From positions 310,001 through 374,000 of the forward strand of contig NW_015961949.1 of assembly GCF_000497045.1 (NCBI RefSeq): a stretch of 64,000 nt of DNA, in the 5' to 3' direction. The stretch is from Kalmanozyma brasiliensis GHG001 (taxonomy: Eukaryota > Basidiomycota > Ustilaginomycetes > Ustilaginales). Of the stretch, positions 61,601 to 64,000 are shown piece by piece (the first letter of the stretch is position 1; each line of letters starts with the position of its first letter). The translations under genes were made by a program, and so were the position numbers. The notes under the pieces are model-generated. The model worked only from the letters and a program-made list of their open reading frames with translations. It was not told the origin of the DNA and made no database searches.

Positions 61601-62832
61601 CGCTAGTTTGGCAGGCAAGGAGAGACGTAAACACAGGCTACGCAGGCGATTACGGTAACTAGGCTCGATCTAACCGAGTGGGTACCCGTGGCCTCGGGTT
61701 GATAGACTGTCGATCTTTCGTCTCCCTTGCAGAGGTACACGAGGTGTTGCGTTCTGCAGACACCCGTCCGACATTCCGTCGGGTCCTGCACACTCAACTC
61801 TACTAGCAGCGACTACAGTCGGTAACTTAGTTGCTGCATTGCAGATCCGCCCCTTGTCCTCGCCTCGGTTCCCAAGCTGCTGAGCCGCACACTTGACTCG
61901 CCTTGCGTTGCGTTGCGTTGCCACCCTCCGTCAACACAACCGATAGGACTTGCAGCAGCGGGCTTTTCGGTCCCTGAGCGACTCCATCTCTCAGTGAGAA
62001 GCGGGGACTGCGCCAAACTGGCTCTATCGGGGCAACACCTCGCAATCAGTTTCACCGACCATAGTCCGCTCCGTGTCGCTCTGGACAGGGCGCACCATGC
62101 TGTCCATTGAGCTCGACTGAGGCGAATGCTCAACTGACTCGCTCGATTTAGCAGCCGCCATCCGCTGCCTCTGAGATCAGAACCAAAAGCGCAAATTGAA
62201 GCCCGCCAACTGCGTCCTCCAGCGAGGCGTCAGAGGAAACTTAACTTCTCCCCTGACCTCCTTCGGCAAGCTGTCAACCCGAGACAGCCCTGCAGTTCCT
62301 CTGTCCTCTTTGCCTGTCGATCCAGGCCCTTTCTCCGCTTGAATCTGCCATCGCCCTCTTACTGCTGGACTACATACTCCAATCTCCTTCGCTTCTGCAC
62401 GTCCGTTTCACTTTTTCCGCTCCCTCCTTGTCTCATCCAGACAAACCTTGATGGGTCACCGCGCTCACACGTCCACTTCGAAGCCATCATCACCTTCTCA
62501 CACACCTACCTCATCCGCTTTGACCCTATCTCACCATCACCCATCTTATACTCTCGTCATCGCATCCTAAAGGACCTCATTCGTGTTGACAACCATAGTC
62601 ACTGTCATCATTCGACCATCACCCCAGCTCGTCTCCGACCTCGGGCACAAGAACCGTCCAATCACGTCTATACAGCGATTGCGACACACATCTGGTCTTC
62701 ACGCTCTGCCAAGCGTCGACACAACAGCATCTTCTCAGATCACCGAGAGTCAGCTCGCACTCATCGGTTGCGACCCATCAGTGCAGGGTGTGAATCGAGG
62801 ACGCTGACTTCTGCTGTCTGGCGAGCAACACA
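58650..62832. other. Gene-free stretch of about 4.2 kb
   Basis: Upstream of the small complex I gene and of the truncated gene at the right edge. Open frames (longest about 150 codons) show no family features. An AT-richer patch around 59930-60090 and a GCGTT-type short repeat near 61905-61920 stand out. No tRNA, 5S, snRNA or transposon gene was found. Confidence 0.55.
59217..59275. repeat. (ACCA)n tetranucleotide array, nearly 15 units
   Basis: 59 bases of perfect ACCA/CCAA units, broken by a G at 59276. On the minus strand it reads as TTGG repeats. Confidence 0.97.
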
Positions 62833-64000
62833 ATGACAACCAGCGTAATCACACCAAGTGGCAAGACGCTAGGAAGCCGACACAACTCGCACAACAACCT
62901 CGTTACTTCCGACAGCGTGTCTGACTGGCTTAACGGCTCATCACACAACAACACCCCTAAAGGTCCGACCATCATGAACACACACGACAGTCTTCACCGT
63001 CAGGACAGCTTCGCCAGCTTGACGGATGGCTTCGACATTGTCTCTCCTCCCATGCTGACCTGGTCCAACACAGCAGAGTCCAAGATCATAGGGCTCAACA
63101 GTGCTGATGATTACCTCTCCAACCTCGTCGAGCACTCGATCGGTAAGAACACACCTTCCCCCTCGAAGGCAGCTGCACCAGTGCATCGTACTGACTTCGT
63201 CTGACCTCCCTCTCACGCCCGCCAACAGACCTCAAGTCAACATTTACCTCGACACTACACGTCGATGACTTCTTCCACGAGGACATGTCCAACTCGAGCA
63301 GTCCCAATATGGGCACCACCACCATTAACCTTCCCGGCTGGAACCACGGCCCCGAAGTGATGGGCGGTCTCTTTGACTCGGACGTCGACTCTCCCGAAGG
63401 AATCTGGTACGGCCAAACACAGAACATCACTTCCAAAGCTGCTCGACGAGGACCCGATATGCCGAGCTTCTCGATCAACATCGAGCGATCCGACTCCCAT
63501 ACTTCGCCAGGCGCATCCAACCCGGTCGGCTTCGAGACCCTCAACCCACCACCGACGTCCGGAATGCCCGGTCTTCTCGGAGCACCTGCACGAGCCCTAC
63601 GATCATCCATCTCAGCACCTCTGCTGCAACGAGACGACCCGGTGCTCGAAGCGGCTGGAAGCCAGAACTTGATCAATGACTACCTAGTCGATGTCGGATA
63701 CCCACAAGACCGCATTCCCGACTCCAACGCCCTTGGTCTCGAGCTCGGCTCCCGATCGAGTGCTGTGAGCAGCCCAGCTCAGGACACCGCCGTGCAAGGC
63801 ACACATACCGCTTCCAGCAAAGACAGCACACCTCTCGCATCGGAGCTCTCAAGCGGCTCGTCCGTCGCACCGCAGTCCGCATTGTTCCAGCGTCGAGCTG
63901 AGCAGCGTGATCTTCTGGCTCCCTCGCCGGTGGCCGTACTTTCCGCCGACAACTCTCCCGCTCTTGGTGCTCAGGTCGTCGAAGTCGCCCCAACGGTCAA
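62833..64000 (+). CDS. Ser/Asp-rich protein of unknown function, 5' part (3' end outside the window)
   Basis: Exon 1 62833-63142 and exon 2 from 63229 to the right edge; the intron 63143-63228 has a GTAAGA donor, CTGAC at 63211-63215 and an AACAG acceptor. The frame then stays open to base 64000. The N-terminus (MTTSVITPSGKTLGSRHNSHNN) has no signal peptide. The visible about 360 residues are rich in Ser, Asn and Asp and mostly disordered (TFTSTLHVDDFFHEDM, GLFDSDVDSPEGIWYG, NIERSDSHTSPG, LINDYLVDVGYPQDRIP). This composition is common in the activation regions of fungal transcription factors, but no DNA-binding domain lies in the window. Function is not assigned. The gene continues beyond the window. 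Confidence 0.6.

Overview
The window reads as nuclear DNA of a basidiomycete, most likely a smut fungus (Ustilaginomycotina). Coding DNA is GC-rich. Most genes have no intron or one short intron, and all ten introns I place carry a CTGAC branch-point motif. Several predicted proteins are long, serine- or glutamine-rich and of a fungal type, and one carries a domain resembling the C-terminus of the smut regulator Rua1. I cannot name the species from sequence alone.

Layout. 1-924 is the 3' part of glutamine synthetase. 1659-4196 (-) is a large mitochondrial-type lipase. 5740-12410 holds mitoribosomal uL3m, the import-motor subunit PAM16, cytosolic MetRS and an F-box protein. 13658-21586 holds ribosomal protein L23 (uL14), a second F-box-like protein, a large Gln-rich nuclear-type orphan and a GNAT acetyltransferase. 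An intron-containing tRNA-Asp (21888-21979) marks the edge of a gene-free island of about 7.4 kb (21980-29420), in which I count 17 ACAATG/CATTGT hexamers. 29421-46858 is dense: an Sfp1-type zinc-finger factor, ornithine carbamoyltransferase, a class I aminotransferase, a Gvp36-type BAR protein, a two-part membrane protein, a Rua1_C-like regulator, CMS1, an ING/PHD protein and a seven-TM orphan. 48768-55729 is the giant URA2 (CAD-like) gene. It is followed by a Sec14-like protein and by a tiny two-exon complex I subunit gene (58286-58649) that is easily missed. A second gene-free stretch (58650-62832) with a (CCAA)n array precedes the 5' part of an unrecognised Ser-rich protein running off the window.

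Functional themes. Ornithine carbamoyltransferase and the carbamoyl-phosphate synthase of URA2 are the arginine and pyrimidine uses of carbamoyl phosphate. Glutamine synthetase supplies the glutamine that URA2 consumes. An Sfp1-type factor, ribosomal proteins, CMS1 and MetRS belong to growth and translation. uL3m, PAM16, ornithine carbamoyltransferase, the 9.5 kDa complex I subunit and probably the lipase are mitochondrial. These genes are scattered on both strands with their own promoters; nothing looks like an operon or a biosynthetic cluster. The least explained parts are the hexamer-rich island, the membrane-protein fusion at 36869-38563, the seven-TM orphan and the 1075-residue orphan.
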